The position numbers were made by a program, and so were the translations under genes. The notes under the pieces were generated by a model. It had not been told where the DNA came from. It saw only the letters and a program-made list of their open reading frames with translations, and did not search any database. A stretch of 54,927 bases of DNA from a virus, in the IMG/VR virus record IMGVR_UViG_3300021425_000048, positions 1 through 54,927 of that record; one strand, given 5' to 3'. Below are positions 12,111-22,055 of this stretch, piece by piece. Each line of letters opens with the position of its first letter. Within the stretch, counting starts at the first letter, position 1.

Positions 12111-12919
12111 AAGACCCTTATCAAATATTAGGAGTAAACAGAAATGCATCTGATGAAGACATAAAAAAGGCATATCGAAAATTGGCAAAGGAGCACCATC
12201 CTGATAAAGGTGGTGATGAAGGTAAATTTAAAGATATTGCAGAAGCATATGATTCATTGACTAATCCTACCAAGAAGTCTCAATTTAATTCTAATCCGTT
12301 TGGTGGTTTTGATGAATCATTTTTTGAAGACTTTATTAGAACTGGTGGGTATGGTAATGATGGGTGGGCTAACAATTTTAACCAAAGGTACGGATTTAAT
12401 ACTAAGGGCTCAAACACATCAGCACAAATATACATTACAATCGAAGAGGCTTACTTAGGTTGCCAAAAGGAAATAAGATTAGGAACTAAAACGGTTAGCG
12501 TTGATATTAAGCCGGGTGTTAAACCGGGTCAAAGAATGAGACTAAAAGGATTAGGTCAACGTGGAATGACAGAAGAACAAAACGGTGATCTAATTTTAAC
12601 AGTTTTATTGAAAGATGATCCAGATTTTTATTTAGACCAAAAAGGATTACATACGATAAAGAGAATATCTTTATATGATGCATTATTAGGTAGTAAAGGT
12701 GAAGTAAAAGTATTTGATAAGACTATACAATACAATATTCCTAAATGTGTTAGAAATGGTACAATGTTAAGAGTGAAGGGTAAAGGGTTTCCTAGTTATC
12801 ATAACCCTAGTATGTGTGGGGATTTTTTTATTAATATCCTCGTGGATTTACCAACAGAGTTATCTGAAGAACAGGAAGTGCTGATTAAAAAAATGAAAGA
12901 CTTAGAAAATGGAATTTGA
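12107..12919 (+). CDS. dnaJ: DnaJ-family co-chaperone (type II, no zinc finger)
   Basis: The gene encodes 270 residues from the ATG at 12107, which overlaps the previous stop; upstream in-frame codons are GTG/TTG only and lie inside that gene. The J domain is at 1-65 with HPD at 31-33, then a short Gly/Phe-rich linker (GGFDESFFEDFIRTGGYGNDGW), then the two beta-sandwich substrate domains (about 100-260, with IEEAYLGCQKEIRLG and IKPGVKPGQRMRLKGLGQRG). The four CxxCxGxG motifs are missing, as in CbpA-type proteins. It would recruit host DnaK to selected clients, probably for virion assembly or replication. Confidence 0.93.
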   Translation: MKDPYQILGVNRNASDEDIKKAYRKLAKEHHPDKGGDEGKFKDIAEAYDSLTNPTKKSQFNSNPFGGFDESFFEDFIRTGGYGNDGWANNFNQRYGFNTKGSNTSAQIYITIEEAYLGCQKEIRLGTKTVSVDIKPGVKPGQRMRLKGLGQRGMTEEQNGDLILTVLLKDDPDFYLDQKGLHTIKRISLYDALLGSKGEVKVFDKTIQYNIPKCVRNGTMLRVKGKGFPSYHNPSMCGDFFINILVDLPTELSEEQEVLIKKMKDLENGI

Positions 12920-13166
12920 TAATGATAATGATGAATTTATGAAGTTTCTTTTAGACCAATTGGAAAATACCAGTTGGGATCAATATATGAATTTATGTTA
13001 TAATGTAATTTCAATGTTTCCTGATCAGGTATTACATTATGACGAAAGAACTGCAAAACATAAGATAGAAAGTTTAGACAGGATCTTAACCCACTTTGAA
13101 GAAAAAGAAGACTTTGAAAAATGCGCTAAGATTAAAGATATACAAGATAGGCTAAAAAATTGTTAA
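12909..13166 (+). CDS. Small protein with UVR-like motif
   Basis: The gene encodes 85 residues, overlapping the dnaJ end by 11 bases. The acidic N-terminus is followed by a helical region ending in HFEEKEDFEKCAKIKDIQDRL, which resembles the UVR motif (a 35-residue helical hairpin used by UvrB, UvrC and Clp adaptors to bind partners). It might be an adaptor working with the co-chaperone, but that is inferred from coupling alone. Confidence 0.6.
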   Translation: MEFDNDNDEFMKFLLDQLENTSWDQYMNLCYNVISMFPDQVLHYDERTAKHKIESLDRILTHFEEKEDFEKCAKIKDIQDRLKNC

Positions 13167-13194
13167 TAACTTTTTGAAAAAAGTCTAGGAAAAA

Positions 13195-13224
13195 TTTTCA
13201 ATTCTCGTTTTTATTGATTATATT
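13195..13224 (+). promoter_or_regulatory. Early-type promoter, copy 5
   Basis: TTTTCA at 13195-13200, 17 bases, TTATATT at 13218-13224, 25 bases before the ligase ATG. The upstream block AAAAATTTTCAATTC (13190-13204) is identical to 8742-8756 before the phosphatase gene. Confidence 0.65.
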
Positions 13225-13249
13225 TATAATATAATTAAACAAACGGAAT

Positions 13250-14572
13250 ATGACTGAATACACAAACCTTACTTATTTACAATCCTTCTTGGATGAAATG
13301 AGATCTTCCTCTTCAGGAAATCATAAAATTGCAACTCTTAAAAAGTATGCCGATAATTCGGATGAGAATGAAGATAGAGAATTCCTCCAGAAGGTTTTCT
13401 TCTATACTTACAATCCTTATTATAAGTACAATGTTACTCCAAAGAATTGTAGGAAGAATTCAGATCTTCTAGGACATCCTAATACTTACGGTAGCATCTT
13501 TACCTTATTGGACGATCTTAGAAACCGGGTCTGTACTGGTCACTCTGCAATTGCTAATGTAAACCGCTTTATCCAAGAGTGGCCACAATGGGAGACAATC
13601 ATTTATTCAATTCTTAACCGAGATCTGAATATGGGCTGTGGCACTACTTCTATCAATAAGGCAATCCACCCAGAACTTATTCCTACCTTTAAGGTGGCTT
13701 TGGCAAATGCCTATAACCCTAAGAGAGTGGATTTTCAAAGCGGTGAATGGTACGGTTCTAGAAAACTGGATGGTGTCCGTTGTATCTGCCGTAAAGAAAT
13801 GAATACGGTTACCTTCTTTTCAAGGAACGGTAAAGAATTTGAAACTCTAGGTAAACTTGCCGATGAAATCTCTAAGATAGGTGGAGACTTTATCTTGGAT
13901 GGAGAAATCTGTATGGTAGATAAAGATGGCAATGAAGACTTCCAAGGAATCATGAAACAGATCCGAAAGAAGAATCATCAAATTGAAAATCCTAAGTTCT
14001 TTGTATTTGATTACTTAACTTTAGATGAATTTGATGATAAGGTTGGTACCACACCTCTTACCGAAAGACTCCACAATGGATATGACCGCCTCCCAGAAAA
14101 TATTAATTCAGATATGTTAGAATTCTTACCGCAAGTTCAATTGACTACTGAAGAACAATTTACCGAAATGGCTAAAGAAGCAGAAGAGGCTGGGTTTGAA
14201 GGTATCATGGTTAGAAAAAATACCGGGTATGAAGGTAAGAGAAGTCACAATCTTCTAAAGGTTAAAAAATTCCATGATGCTGAATACACGGTATTGGAAT
14301 GCATCAACGGTACCATGAGATGGACAGAAAACGGAAAGCAGATTGAAAAAGAAGGTCTAAGTAATATCATTATTGAACATAAAGGCAATAAGGTGAGTGT
14401 GGGATCTGGCTTCTCTAAAGAACAAAGAGAACACTATCTTAACAATCATAATGAACTAATTGGTAAAACCGTAACTGTTCAATATTTTGAAGAAAGTCAA
14501 AATCAGAACGGTGGATATTCATTAAGGTTCCCTGTAGTGAAACACATATATGAGAATGGGCGAGATTGTTAA
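13250..14572 (+). CDS. ATP-dependent DNA ligase
   Basis: The gene encodes 440 residues, near T4 gp30 (487). The adenylation motif I, SRKLDGVR, places the nucleophile at Lys172; motif III is ILDGEICM (about 220-227); motif IV is EEAGFEGIMVRK (about 313-324); motif V is LLKVKKF (about 337-343). The N-terminal 140 residues match the extra helical domain of T4-type ligases, and an OB fold closes the protein. It seals nicks during replication and repair. It has its own early-type promoter, shared in sequence with the 3'-phosphatase gene. Confidence 0.96.
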   Translation: MTEYTNLTYLQSFLDEMRSSSSGNHKIATLKKYADNSDENEDREFLQKVFFYTYNPYYKYNVTPKNCRKNSDLLGHPNTYGSIFTLLDDLRNRVCTGHSAIANVNRFIQEWPQWETIIYSILNRDLNMGCGTTSINKAIHPELIPTFKVALANAYNPKRVDFQSGEWYGSRKLDGVRCICRKEMNTVTFFSRNGKEFETLGKLADEISKIGGDFILDGEICMVDKDGNEDFQGIMKQIRKKNHQIENPKFFVFDYLTLDEFDDKVGTTPLTERLHNGYDRLPENINSDMLEFLPQVQLTTEEQFTEMAKEAEEAGFEGIMVRKNTGYEGKRSHNLLKVKKFHDAEYTVLECINGTMRWTENGKQIEKEGLSNIIIEHKGNKVSVGSGFSKEQREHYLNNHNELIGKTVTVQYFEESQNQNGGYSLRFPVVKHIYENGRDC

Positions 14573-14633
14573 TCTATACATACCATACATCACCTCTAGA
14601 GAAGAGTTGTGCGTAAGACGATAAATATAACAT

Positions 14634-15221
14634 ATGAAACTATTTGAGCGGTATATGAATAACAAAAGTATCACTATATTTGATGTTGATGATACTTTAG
14701 TTGTTACTAAGAGTAAGATTAAAGTACATAATCCTAAGACAGGGTTTAAAACTGAACTTACACCGCAAGAGTTTAATACATTTCAGCAAAGGGATAATGA
14801 TAAGATGGATTTTTCAGATTTTCAAAACCCTAATATCCTTAAAGGTGGTATGATTATTGAGTGGGTTTTTGATATCTTAAAAAGAACAATAGCAAAAGGT
14901 AAACCGGTAGGTATCATTACTGCGAGAGACAGCGCTGACCTTATATATGATTTTTTATCTCATCATGGAATTAAGATTAACCCAGATTACATATTTGCTA
15001 TTAATGATCCTAAATTAGGTTTTACTGGATCTACTGCACAAAAGAAGAAAGAAGCCTTTATGAAATTTGTTCAAATGGGCTTTAGGAACTTTAGGTTCTT
15101 TGATGATGATAAAGAAAATGTCAATATTGCAAAAAAATTGGCAAGAGAGAATAAGGATATCAAAATGGATGCTACCTTAATTAAACAGAAATGGATACCA
15201 AAATTCAGCGACTTCAAATAA
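14634..15221 (+). CDS. HAD-superfamily phosphatase
   Basis: The gene encodes 195 residues. The catalytic motif FDVDDTLV has Asp17 and Asp19; motif II is GIITARDS (about 98-105), and motif IV FFDDDKENV lies near 160. It differs from the PNK-type phosphatase at 8796, so the two are separate genes with separate jobs. The N-terminus MKLFERYMNNK resembles short capsid-targeting leaders. A late-like TAAATATAA at 14622-14630 lies just before the start. It overlaps dCMP deaminase by 31 bases. The substrate (nucleotide or nucleic acid end) is unknown. Confidence 0.8.
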   Translation: MKLFERYMNNKSITIFDVDDTLVVTKSKIKVHNPKTGFKTELTPQEFNTFQQRDNDKMDFSDFQNPNILKGGMIIEWVFDILKRTIAKGKPVGIITARDSADLIYDFLSHHGIKINPDYIFAINDPKLGFTGSTAQKKKEAFMKFVQMGFRNFRFFDDDKENVNIAKKLARENKDIKMDATLIKQKWIPKFSDFK

Positions 15222-15664
15222 AGATAAACACATTTACTGATATCTTAAAAAGTATTAAAGAGTTATCTAATTCGTCTACTACTAAAGTAGGATGTATTGC
15301 ATTAAGAAAAGACTTTAGTAAAATTGCCAGTTTCGGTTATAACGGTTCTTATAGTGGAGCTGTGACTAATGATGTAACAGGTACCGAAGAGGACTCACTC
15401 ACACCTGGTGAAAGTGGGTTTATTCATGCTGAGGTGAATATGATTGCTAAGTTTAAAGAATATGATCCGCAAAATTATATTATTATGCTTACACTATCTC
15501 CGTGTAAAATGTGCACTAAAATTCTAGTCAATGCAGGGTTTAAGCATGTTTATTGGATTGAAGATTATCGAAATACTGAGCATCTCCAAATCTTCGATCA
15601 ATGCAAAATTACATACGGAAAAATTTCTAATCTTATAAATGACTACCATTCTATAAAGGGCTGA
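15191..15664 (+). CDS. Deoxycytidylate (dCMP) deaminase
   Basis: The gene encodes 157 residues. Zinc site: HAEVN with His79 and catalytic Glu81; SPCKMC with Cys105 and Cys108. It converts dCMP to dUMP for thymidylate synthesis, as T4 gene cd does. The family's usual length is 150-190. The start overlaps the previous gene by 31 bases, which is long, so an internal ATG cannot be excluded, but residues right after the chosen start look helical and family-like. The late-type promoter of the next gene overlaps its stop codon. Confidence 0.92.
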   Translation: MDTKIQRLQIKINTFTDILKSIKELSNSSTTKVGCIALRKDFSKIASFGYNGSYSGAVTNDVTGTEEDSLTPGESGFIHAEVNMIAKFKEYDPQNYIIMLTLSPCKMCTKILVNAGFKHVYWIEDYRNTEHLQIFDQCKITYGKISNLINDYHSIKG

Positions 15665-15671
15665 ATATATA
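15663..15671 (+). promoter_or_regulatory. Late-type promoter element
   Basis: GAATATATA overlapping the dCMP deaminase stop, followed by CAAAAAATAGTATG. It marks the switch from nucleotide metabolism to virion genes. Confidence 0.55.
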
Positions 15672-15690
15672 CAAAAAATAGTATGTCCTC

Positions 15691-16272
15691 TTGGTTGTTG
15701 AAGCATTAACTTTTAAGCTAGCTCTTGATTTTTTTACTTACTTAAAAAAGTATAAGATTGAAGTAGATAAGATCCGCATTGGTTTTTATGACCAAGCTGC
15801 GCAAAAAACCGAATACATTGATTTTACCGGATCTTCTCAGATGAATGAGTATTATCAAAACAATTACGTACCTTTTGATAATTGTTTTGTAGGGGATTTA
15901 GTTTCTATAGAATTATTTTTAGGTCAAAGTAATTTATATGACTTTATTACTGAATATAGAGCAGAAGACTTAACAGGAAATTTTAAATTAACTCCAAGTT
16001 CATCTTTTGATACCCAAAGGAACGCCCAACGAAAACCTTTAGTAGAAAGACAATCCGAATTTATTCGTAGGGCAGTAAAGGATTATCTAAAGTATTGGTC
16101 GGAGATCTATAGAATATATACAACAGGTATTTATTCACCGTGTTATGCAGTTCCTGGGTGGTCCGAGGGTACTTGGTATTTAAATCAATTGCGAGAGGTG
16201 TTTACTGAAAGGAGTGACATAAATGAATTTCCATATGATGATGCTAACATTATTAATGAACCACCTGAATAA
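15691..16272 (+). CDS. Virion-region protein with unusual start
   Basis: The gene encodes about 193 residues. The only in-frame early starts are TTG at 15691 or GTT-adjacent codons; the expected ATG (15683), at the right distance from the late-type promoter, opens another frame that stops after eight codons (TAA 15707-15709). Either a non-ATG start is used, or one base has been gained or lost near the start, or ribosomes shift. The product has a helical N-terminus (LALDFFTYLKKYKIEVDKI) and a C-terminal tryptophan-rich region. It immediately precedes the collagen-like fibre, so a fibre-attachment or assembly role is possible. Confidence 0.55.
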   Translation: MVVEALTFKLALDFFTYLKKYKIEVDKIRIGFYDQAAQKTEYIDFTGSSQMNEYYQNNYVPFDNCFVGDLVSIELFLGQSNLYDFITEYRAEDLTGNFKLTPSSSFDTQRNAQRKPLVERQSEFIRRAVKDYLKYWSEIYRIYTTGIYSPCYAVPGWSEGTWYLNQLREVFTERSDINEFPYDDANIINEPPE

Positions 16273-16275
16273 ATA
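16267..16275 (+). promoter_or_regulatory. Late-type element, variant
   Basis: GAATAAATA followed by an A-run, 17 bases before the fibre ATG at 16293 and overlapping the previous stop. The same string (GAATAAATAAAAAAA) precedes genes 26486 and 45121. It may instead be an A-rich translation enhancer. Confidence 0.4.
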
Positions 16276-16292
16276 AAAAAAGACTAGATTAA

Positions 16293-19200
16293 ATGGCATT
16301 CAATCTTAAAGAATATATCATTTACAGGGATGAGGTTAAACGTGAATTGTTTAATAATGAAGTAGATGAAAATTTCAAAGCAGTAGCAAATCCATGGGTA
16401 GATAATAGAACCTATGAACAGGGACACGTTGTTTATCACCCTGTTGAAATTATTAATGAGACTGGTGGTACTAGTGTAGAATCAGAAGCGTTAGCTTGGT
16501 GGAGAGCAAATAAGAGAACAACACAAGGAGTATTTGAAACTTCTGAATGGGATTTGATTGGAGGTATTGGTACAGGTGATTTAACAGTTAATTCATCAAA
16601 TGGTTTCGGTAAGATATTAGTAAACTACACTGGCGCAACGCCATCTCTTCAGGCAGGTAACGATTTTCTTATTTCTTCTACTATACCAGATGATACTTTT
16701 AGATTGATTGCTGGTGCAGGAATGAGCTTACAGTATGATGACACTGTAAATGCAATAAAGATAATTAGCACTGGTGCCAGTGGTGAAATAAACCAAGGTA
16801 CTAATATTGGCGTAGGTGGCCAAAACATTTTTGGTGGTATGTCAGGTACCACGTTAACATTTAGAGGGATAACAGCATCAAACGGCTTTGGATCTGTTTT
16901 AACAGCTACACTAGATTCTGTTAATAATAATGTAGATATTAATTTTAATGAAGCTAATATTGATTTAGCTAACCTAAACAGTGGGTTACCTAAAATAAGT
17001 ATGTTATCAGATGTAAATGCACCTTCACCTAATCCTGCAGATTTTCTACAATGGAATGGTTCAAACTGGGTTAGTATTTCAGCAGCTGCTGCAGGTTTAA
17101 CTGGTTCCATTGGTGCAACTGGTGTTCAAGGTCCACAAGGACCACAAGGACCGCAAGGTGATGCCGGACCTATAGGAGCAACTGGTGTACAAGGGCCTCA
17201 AGGTTTAACTGGTGCAACTGGCACAGGTTTAACTGGTGCAACTGGTACAGAAGGCCCACAGGGACCTCAAGGTGATATAGGTGCAACTGGTACAGGTTTA
17301 GCTGGAGCAACCGGGTTAACTGGCTCTGGCGCAACTGGCGCAACTGGTACCGAAGGACCGCAAGGACCACAGGGACCTAAGGGTGATGATGGTGGTTTTG
17401 GTGGAGCTTCATTTAGTTATCAATTTAACACGGAAACTTCGGTAACTGATCCAGGTTTTGGATATGTTGGTTTAAATGATGCCGCCCCGCAGGATAATTC
17501 AACAATAATGATGATTAATGACTTTGGTGAAACTGGAGTTGACATATCATCATTTTTACAAACTATAGATTCATCAACATCAATACCAAAAGGCCATGTT
17601 AGACTTTCTTCTGCAGCAGATCCAAGTGAATTCATACTTTTTCAAATAACTGATTTAACTGATATGGCAGGTTGGTGGGACATTGATGTTATTGCAACTG
17701 CATCAACGGATCCTAGCCCATTTACTTTAGACGAAGAACTTATTGTTTCATTTGTTGTAACTGGTGAAAAGGGAGAAACTGGTGCAACTGGTATTCAAGG
17801 TGCAACTGGTACTGAAGGTCCACAAGGCCCACAGGGACCGCAGGGCGATATAGGTGCAACTGGTTTAGGTTTAACAGGTGCAACTGGTACTGAAGGTCCA
17901 CAAGGCCCACAAGGTGAAATAGGTGCAACTGGTATTCAAGGTTTAACTGGTGCAACTGGAGTTCAAGGTCCACAAGGTGATATAGGCGCAACAGGTGCAG
18001 AAGGACCACAAGGACCACAAGGTGCTACTGGTATACAAGGATTAGTTGGTCCACAAGGACCAGAAGGGCCACAGGGACCACAAGGTGATATAGGTGCTAC
18101 TGGGTTAACTGGACCTGCTGGTTCGGTTGCTGGATCTGTGGCATACGGTGAATTAACCCAAGTCGGCGGAGTTCCTACTTTAGCATTAAGCACTACATAT
18201 CAAGGTTGGTTAGGTACAGCAGGTGAATTAAATCAAATGACTAGCGTTGCTTCTGGTGGAGGTCAACAGGGTAATACTTTAGTTATTGATGCTGACGAAG
18301 GTGGTGTATATCAAATAAGTGCTACATATAATTTAGATATTGCACAAGGAGGTCTTATTTCAGCAGCCATATTTATAGGCGGTCTAATAGATTCAGCTAC
18401 TGAAACAAGCAGAAGTTATCAAAATAATTCAAATGGATCCTTTAGTATTACTGATTTGGTTGATCTTAGTGGTGGTGATGTAGTTGATGTTAGATTTAAA
18501 ATAGATTCTGGTACTACCACAATGACACCTATTAACATTGGCTTTAATTTAACAAAGCTAGTAGGTAACGGGGATGTAGGACCGCAAGGACCACAAGGAC
18601 CAATCGGTGCAACTGGCTCCGGTGCAACTGGTGCAACTGGTACCGAAGGACCGCAAGGACTGCAAGGTTTTATTGGTGCGACCGGTATTCAAGGACCACA
18701 GGGGCCGCAAGGTTTTATTGGTGCAACCGGTATTCAAGGACCACAGGGACCGGTAGGACCACAGGGACCGCAAGGTTTTATTGGTGCAACCGGCATTCAA
18801 GGGTTTGATGGACCGCAGGGTGCAACCGGAATACAAGGACCACAAGGTGATATAGGTGCAACTGGACCGCAGGGTGCAACCGGACCGCAAGGACCACAAG
18901 GAGACCCTGGTCCACAAGGACCGCAAGGTGCAACCGGTGTTCAAGGGCCACAAGGAGATATAGGCGCAACGGGTGCAGAAGGACCACAAGGACCGCAAGG
19001 TGCAACTGGTTTAGGTTTAACAGGTGCAACTGGTGTTCAAGGTCCACAAGGCCCACAAGGTGAAATAGGTGCAACTGGTATTCAAGGCCCACAAGGACCA
19101 GAAGGACCACAAGGTAGAATTGGTGCAACTGGTGCAACTGGCATTCAGGGACCTCAAGGACCTAAGGGTGATGGTGGTGATATAGGCGCAACTGGTGTTC

Positions 19201-20570
19201 AAGGTCCACAAGGACCAACTGGTGTTCAAGGTCCACAAGGACCGCAAGGTGAAACTGGTCAACAAGGACCCCAAGGACCACAGGGTGCAACTGGTGTTCA
19301 GGGTCCACAAGGACCAGAAGGACCACAAGGTAGAATTGGTGCAACTGGTGCAACTGGTGTTCAGGGACCTCAAGGACCACAAGGTGATATAGGCGCAACT
19401 GGTGTAGGTTTAACTGGTGCAACTGGTGTTCAAGGACCTCAAGGACCACAGGGACCTCAAGGTTTTATTGGTGCAACCGGTGTAGGTTTAACTGGTGCAA
19501 CTGGTGCAACTGGTGTCCAGGGCCCGACTGGGGTAGATGGATCAAATACTCTTAGATGGGAATATGAAACTGGTAGTATTGGGACTGCACCCACAGCTAC
19601 TAAATTTAGGACGGATAACACTACTCTTACCTCTATGACTTTTCTACATATCAATTACACTGATATAAATTCTAACCTGGTTACTAATTGGGTACAAAAT
19701 ATAGGGGATGGCGATACAATATCTGCGTACCAAGTGGATGATACTAGTCAGTTTGGGGTTTGGACAATTAATGGAAACCCATCCTATAATGCAAACTCCG
19801 CATTATTTGTTTTGAGTAACATATCAGGTAATGGCACACTATCTGCAGGTGAGAACTGGGCATGGTCTTATGTTAAAGACGGTCCGTCAGGGCCACAAGG
19901 TCCGTCAGGACCACAAGGGCCGCAAGGTGATACAGGTGCAACTGGTCCTGCTGGTTCAGGTGGAGGTACATTATTATTTTCTTCTACATTTACAGCTAGA
20001 TCAGCCCCACCGATAGTTGCCAATGGTTTTACACCTATTTATAACTTTGGTGAAGTAGGTTCAGCAGTTGAACCTGGTACTGCCACTTGGCAAGATGGGC
20101 GGACATCACCATTAAATTATAGTATTGGTGCTGGGATTGCTAATGCATTTAATTGGTATGAAGCTACAGTAGGTGCGCCAGCCGGTATTGATATAACCGA
20201 TGCGGATCAATTAAGATTAAGCGGTATAGCTGGTGTTTATGTACAAAGCGATGGTGGAAATTCACCTGATATTGCCACAAGAGTTAGATTTAGTGTAATC
20301 CGACCACCTATAAACCCCTCGGCTCCTACAATTACGGATATTGTATTAGGTGGAGCTGCCTTTGCACCCAATGGGACACCAACTCTAAATTTTACCACGA
20401 CAGGTGATAACGGTACGTATGTATCGTTTGATTATACATTCAACCCCGGAGTAAATATTAGCAGCGAAGATTTGATACTGATAGGTATTGGTTGGGAGAT
20501 GGCCTCTGGTGACCCACCGCCGGCTTCCAACGAATGGCACTTTAGGGATATTGCACTTCGTAAAGTATAA
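16293..20570 (+). CDS. Collagen-like tail fibre with C1q-like insert
   Basis: The gene encodes 1425 residues. The N-terminal domain (1-268) begins [15 protein letters not shown] and probably anchors the fibre. Four collagen-type Gly-X-Y blocks follow at about 269-371, 490-613, 759-1086 and 1196-1226, built mainly from GATG and GPQG units. Between them lie globular parts: 372-489; 614-758, which reads like a C1q/TNF jelly roll ([33 protein letters not shown]); 1087-1195; and a C-terminal domain (1227-1425). Collagen plus C1q-type modules form trimeric stalks and heads, so this is most likely an adhesion or host-recognition fibre. The repetitive DNA invites length change by recombination. Confidence 0.9.
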   Translation: MAFNLKEYIIYRDEVKRELFNNEVDENFKAVANPWVDNRTYEQGHVVYHPVEIINETGGTSVESEALAWWRANKRTTQGVFETSEWDLIGGIGTGDLTVNSSNGFGKILVNYTGATPSLQAGNDFLISSTIPDDTFRLIAGAGMSLQYDDTVNAIKIISTGASGEINQGTNIGVGGQNIFGGMSGTTLTFRGITASNGFGSVLTATLDSVNNNVDINFNEANIDLANLNSGLPKISMLSDVNAPSPNPADFLQWNGSNWVSISAAAAGLTGSIGATGVQGPQGPQGPQGDAGPIGATGVQGPQGLTGATGTGLTGATGTEGPQGPQGDIGATGTGLAGATGLTGSGATGATGTEGPQGPQGPKGDDGGFGGASFSYQFNTETSVTDPGFGYVGLNDAAPQDNSTIMMINDFGETGVDISSFLQTIDSSTSIPKGHVRLSSAADPSEFILFQITDLTDMAGWWDIDVIATASTDPSPFTLDEELIVSFVVTGEKGETGATGIQGATGTEGPQGPQGPQGDIGATGLGLTGATGTEGPQGPQGEIGATGIQGLTGATGVQGPQGDIGATGAEGPQGPQGATGIQGLVGPQGPEGPQGPQGDIGATGLTGPAGSVAGSVAYGELTQVGGVPTLALSTTYQGWLGTAGELNQMTSVASGGGQQGNTLVIDADEGGVYQISATYNLDIAQGGLISAAIFIGGLIDSATETSRSYQNNSNGSFSITDLVDLSGGDVVDVRFKIDSGTTTMTPINIGFNLTKLVGNGDVGPQGPQGPIGATGSGATGATGTEGPQGLQGFIGATGIQGPQGPQGFIGATGIQGPQGPVGPQGPQGFIGATGIQGFDGPQGATGIQGPQGDIGATGPQGATGPQGPQGDPGPQGPQGATGVQGPQGDIGATGAEGPQGPQGATGLGLTGATGVQGPQGPQGEIGATGIQGPQGPEGPQGRIGATGATGIQGPQGPKGDGGDIGATGVQGPQGPTGVQGPQGPQGETGQQGPQGPQGATGVQGPQGPEGPQGRIGATGATGVQGPQGPQGDIGATGVGLTGATGVQGPQGPQGPQGFIGATGVGLTGATGATGVQGPTGVDGSNTLRWEYETGSIGTAPTATKFRTDNTTLTSMTFLHINYTDINSNLVTNWVQNIGDGDTISAYQVDDTSQFGVWTINGNPSYNANSALFVLSNISGNGTLSAGENWAWSYVKDGPSGPQGPSGPQGPQGDTGATGPAGSGGGTLLFSSTFTARSAPPIVANGFTPIYNFGEVGSAVEPGTATWQDGRTSPLNYSIGAGIANAFNWYEATVGAPAGIDITDADQLRLSGIAGVYVQSDGGNSPDIATRVRFSVIRPPINPSAPTITDIVLGGAAFAPNGTPTLNFTTTGDNGTYVSFDYTFNPGVNISSEDLILIGIGWEMASGDPPPASNEWHFRDIALRKV

Positions 20571-20571
20571 C

Positions 20572-20601
20572 TTAAACAATTTCTATTTTCTTGAGTATAA
20601 T
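20572..20601 (+). promoter_or_regulatory. Second-class promoter candidate, copy 3
   Basis: TTAAAC at 20572-20577, 18-base spacer, TATAAT at 20596-20601, 20 bases before the ATG at 20622. It shares CTTAAACAATTT with the copy at 29061. Confidence 0.4.
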
Positions 20602-20621
20602 AATTACTAAAGGATAATAGT

Positions 20622-21116
20622 ATGGAAAATACAGAACAGGAAAGACTTCAGTGGATTAAAGGTGATAAGATAGGTACGGTAGAAACTGTCACAGGTACTG
20701 AAGGGGAGTGGACAATATTTGCAAGCGGAGGGAGAGTATCTACTAACCTAATAGGTGAGTTCTTAACTCCCATTCAAGGTGAGCCTATGGATTTTTCTGA
20801 CCCACCACCAAATTCTGCTTTAAAAGAAGCTGCAAAAACTTATAAGAAAAACGCTGTAAGTTTACCTATGGCTTCTCCCATTAGGACCCTTTTTGATAAA
20901 CAGAAAAAGAATGATAAAATTAAACTTAATTTATCCTTTCCTATTGAAGTTCCTAAAGAAGCTATTTATGAAATTATTAGCTCTTCATTTGATTTAGATG
21001 AAGTCAATAATGAATTAGAATCTTTTATCGTTGATCAAATATCAGACGACTTTGTTAAAGATAGTTTAATGCAAAGCATTAAGGAATTGATTTCTACACG
21101 CTATAAAATTGACTAG
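20622..21116 (+). CDS. Hypothetical protein
   Basis: The gene encodes 164 residues. The first 60 residues look like a small beta barrel (DKIGTVETVTGTEGEWTIFASGGRV), a linker with PMDFSDPPPNS follows, and the C-terminal half is helical and acidic with FDLDEVNNELESFIVDQI. AAAGGA at -13 is one of the few Shine-Dalgarno-like leaders here. It follows the collagen fibre and opens a series of small genes before the baseplate hub. No family recognised. Confidence 0.6.
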   Translation: MENTEQERLQWIKGDKIGTVETVTGTEGEWTIFASGGRVSTNLIGEFLTPIQGEPMDFSDPPPNSALKEAAKTYKKNAVSLPMASPIRTLFDKQKKNDKIKLNLSFPIEVPKEAIYEIISSSFDLDEVNNELESFIVDQISDDFVKDSLMQSIKELISTRYKID

Positions 21117-21129
21117 TCAATTTAACCTA

Positions 21130-21138
21130 TAATATATA
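21130..21138 (+). promoter_or_regulatory. Late-type element, TAATATATA variant
   Basis: TAATATATA followed by ATAAAATTAAGC, 14 bases before the ATG at 21153. The same variant lies before 28770 and 29148. Confidence 0.4.
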
Positions 21139-21152
21139 ATAAAATTAAGCAT

Positions 21153-21359
21153 ATGACACAATTACCAAATAGAAAACAGAGAAGAGCTGCTCTTAAATAC
21201 CAAGGAATACTTAAAGCTAAATCAGAAGCATCTATTAAGGAATGGACCGAATATGTAAGAGAAAATATTAAATCTGGCGAAGAGCTCCACAAATCAAACC
21301 TCGATCGCACCATAGCTGAACAAGGCGAGGCGCAAGATAAGAAAGAAGCAAATGGTTAA
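21153..21359 (+). CDS. Small basic helical protein
   Basis: The gene encodes 68 residues starting MTQLPNRKQRRAALK, a basic opening seen in many small T4-like phage proteins, followed by a charged helix. It overlaps the next gene by eight bases. A nucleic-acid-binding or assembly role is possible but unsupported. Confidence 0.55.
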   Translation: MTQLPNRKQRRAALKYQGILKAKSEASIKEWTEYVRENIKSGEELHKSNLDRTIAEQGEAQDKKEANG

Positions 21360-21681
21360 GATTATACTTGAGCCTGCTAGAAATGGCGTTATAAAAAGAG
21401 TAGTCGATGATAATCACGGTGGAGGTAAAGAGCAATGGACTTCTGTGGATGTATTTGAATTTAACGACGATCATAAGAATAAGTATGAATACATCATGAG
21501 ATTCTTTTGGGAGCTTTCAGAAGATCTAGGTTTAGATTGTGGCAACAAATTTGATAAAAATGTCTTAAAACTAAAGACAGAATGGGGTAGTCACTATGAA
21601 CCTAACCAGAAGGAAATTGAGAGTAAAATAAAAGAACTCCAGGCAGAGATCGATTTATTAACTGAATGGAAACAAGTATAG
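21352..21681 (+). CDS. Hypothetical protein
   Basis: The gene encodes 109 residues with an alpha/beta N-terminal half (MVKIILEPARNGVIKRVVDDNHGGG) and a C-terminal coiled coil (KEIESKIKELQAEIDLLTEW). It overlaps both neighbours (8 and 16 bases), so the genes from 21153 to 22615 form one coupled string. No family recognised. Confidence 0.55.
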   Translation: MVKIILEPARNGVIKRVVDDNHGGGKEQWTSVDVFEFNDDHKNKYEYIMRFFWELSEDLGLDCGNKFDKNVLKLKTEWGSHYEPNQKEIESKIKELQAEIDLLTEWKQV

Positions 21682-22055
21682 AATTTAACTTCATATATTC
21701 TAAAGATGCAATAAAGGTAAAGTCATTCTTAGGAAATGTGCCTAGAAATATTGAGTGTATTAATTACATGGATATTTTTAATAAGCTAACCAAAAATGAC
21801 TTTTATCAGCATGAACCTTCTGATGCAGTAGTTTCTTCTTATTTAATGAAACAGTTACAAACAATTTTAGATCGGTCAACCACCACATCTATTTTTTATG
21901 TTTTAGGAAATCTTAATGACCACACTATTAAAGGGATAAAAAGATATGTAGAATCTTTAACTACAAAGGATATAGTTTATAACATATATCATTCACCTGA
22001 CATTAATGTAAACGGTAGCGCTAAATTTTTTCAAAATGTAGTAGAGTTTGAATGA
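21666..22055 (+). CDS. Hypothetical protein
   Basis: The gene encodes 129 residues, soluble, with strand-helix alternation and no cysteine motif (two isolated Cys only). It overlaps the previous gene by 16 bases and the next by four (ATGA). It sits just upstream of baseplate hub genes and may be an assembly factor. No family recognised. Confidence 0.5.
   Translation: METSIEFNFIYSKDAIKVKSFLGNVPRNIECINYMDIFNKLTKNDFYQHEPSDAVVSSYLMKQLQTILDRSTTTSIFYVLGNLNDHTIKGIKRYVESLTTKDIVYNIYHSPDINVNGSAKFFQNVVEFE

Noticed and set aside
17170-19449. Several long minus-strand open frames inside the collagen-like fibre gene
   Set aside because: They are mirror images of the GPQG/GATG codon repeats, give low-complexity Leu/Val/His or Ser/Leu/Trp products, and have no leaders of their own.
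16293-20570. CRISPR-like array suggested by dense short repeats
   Set aside because: The repeats are degenerate, in frame, multiples of 9 bases and encode Gly-X-Y; there are no constant repeats with unique spacers.
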